Positions 30,746 to 31,061 of a stretch of 31,061 nucleotides of DNA are shown here, piece by piece. The notes under the pieces are model-generated. The model did not search any database. It was not told the DNA's origin and saw only the letters and a program-made list of their open reading frames with translations. The stretch covers positions 1 to 31,061 of the IMG/VR virus record IMGVR_UViG_3300025086_000136; one strand, given 5' to 3'. Positions within the stretch are counted from its first letter, which is position 1. Every line of letters starts with the position of its first letter. The position numbers and the translations under genes are program-made. This DNA is from a virus.

Positions 30746-31061
30746 GTGGAGCGCCGTGTGGGGTTAAAGGAGGCTAAACTCCCGTCTAAACTCCATCTCT
30801 CCGTCTAAACTGGGGCGTCTAAACTGGCCGTCTAAACCGCAGTAGCCCGTTCTATAGACCGTGGCACGGCGTCGTCTAAACTGCCTCGTGTCATGCGTAC
30901 GCCTATAGGTGGTAGCGAGCCCGCTCCCGTTTGCGTAAGCCACCCGTCCCTCTCGTATGCGGGCGGGCCTGCTGGTTTTGCGTGGGCTACCCCTGCCAGT
31001 ACCAGCCGTCCCGCTGGTGTGCGGGTAGGTTGGGCGTGGGGAGGAGTCCCTCAACCCACAC
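30746..31061. other. Gene-free, GC-rich control region
   Basis: The last ~220 bases are roughly 64% G+C by hand count, above the neighbouring coding DNA. The left part holds the CGTCTAAAC repeat array. Further right, an imperfect direct repeat TTGCGT(AA/GG)GC(C/T)(A)CCC occurs near 30931-30945 and 30978-30992. One 96-codon minus-strand reading frame is open here, but it contains the repeat array and has an Arg/Thr/Gly-rich composition unlike the viral proteins, so I do not call it. Position ahead of the long leftward operon suggests an origin, packaging site or regulatory region. Confidence 0.55.
30772..30882. repeat. Array of five CGTCTAAAC(T/C) direct repeats plus a partial copy
   Basis: Ten-base copies start at 30783, 30802, 30816, 30829 (last base C) and 30873, with a partial copy GGCTAAACT ending at 30780. 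Start-to-start spacing is 19, 14, 13 and 44 bases. All are in the same orientation (AGTTTAGACG on the minus strand). Irregular, same-strand short repeats beside a promoter are typical of iterons bound by a replication initiator or of cooperative regulator sites. Confidence 0.75.

Noticed and set aside
30772-30882. Possible CRISPR array
   Set aside because: Repeats are only ten bases and spacing is irregular (13 to 44 bases start to start), which does not fit CRISPR repeats and spacers.
30764-31054. 96-codon minus-strand frame in the GC-rich right end
   Set aside because: It includes the CGTCTAAAC repeat array, has an Arg/Thr/Gly-rich low-complexity product with no motif, and no convincing ribosome binding site was seen.
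1-31061. tRNA genes
   Set aside because: No cloverleaf-like stretch with a TTCGANNC-type T loop at the right spacing was noticed by eye; a tRNA scan would be needed to exclude one.

Overview
The window reads as the virion-morphogenesis half of a tailed double-stranded DNA virus (Caudoviricetes), most likely infecting an archaeon. The tailed-virus call rests on a linked set of head genes: large terminase, portal, HK97-type prohead protease and the first 48 codons of a probable major capsid protein at the left edge. The archaeal call is weaker. It rests on a TATA-like box centred about 27 bases upstream of the start codon of the protease gene (1588-1595 to ATG 1564), which fits a leaderless archaeal transcript, on a poorer example ahead of the first gene of the leftward operon (30691-30699 to ATG 30669), and on ribosome binding sites dominated by GAGGTGA/GGTGA. 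A marine euryarchaeal virus would fit the accessory domains, but no marker in this window fixes the host. No tail, replication or tRNA genes were seen.

Almost everything is encoded leftward (minus strand) in tight order, with many TGATG, ATGA, GTGA or TTGA stop/start overlaps. Read in the direction of transcription (right to left): (1) 30670-31061 is a gene-free, GC-rich control region with a hairpin and an array of CGTCTAAAC repeats. (2) 22008-30669 is an accessory block: two paralogous short proteins, a membrane peptide, an HMG-CoA-lyase-like enzyme, disordered proteins, a tiny zinc ribbon, an HExxH metallopeptidase, and a run of basic or cysteine-rich proteins with widespread viral domains. 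(3) 18452-21929 is a membrane/GTPase block: a small GTPase, three small membrane proteins, a zinc-binding protein and a Met/Gln-rich protein. (4) A single plus-strand zinc-ribbon gene lies at 18149-18514. (5) 1-18127 is the head module: small-terminase candidate, three large uncharacterised structural proteins, large terminase, a protein carrying a LAGLIDADG domain, portal, three small coiled or unknown proteins, a 1910-residue giant protein, a protease-scaffold fusion and the capsid protein.

The most striking pattern is a short peptide of the form P-[MIFL]-[DE]-x-A-W-x-[LV]-[LV]-K. It sits at the N-terminus of eight otherwise unrelated accessory proteins, at both ends of the metallopeptidase, and twice inside the 486-residue protein next to the small terminase. 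A degenerate version precedes the basic domain at 25234. I infer a shared docking or capsid-loading tag, analogous in logic to the T4 capsid targeting sequence, which would make much of the accessory block a set of packaged virion cargo. Other points of interest are the HMG-CoA lyase homologue, the viral GTPase with membrane partners, a degenerate ATP-dependent-ligase-like domain inside the giant protein, and a scaffold gene apparently nested in the protease gene.
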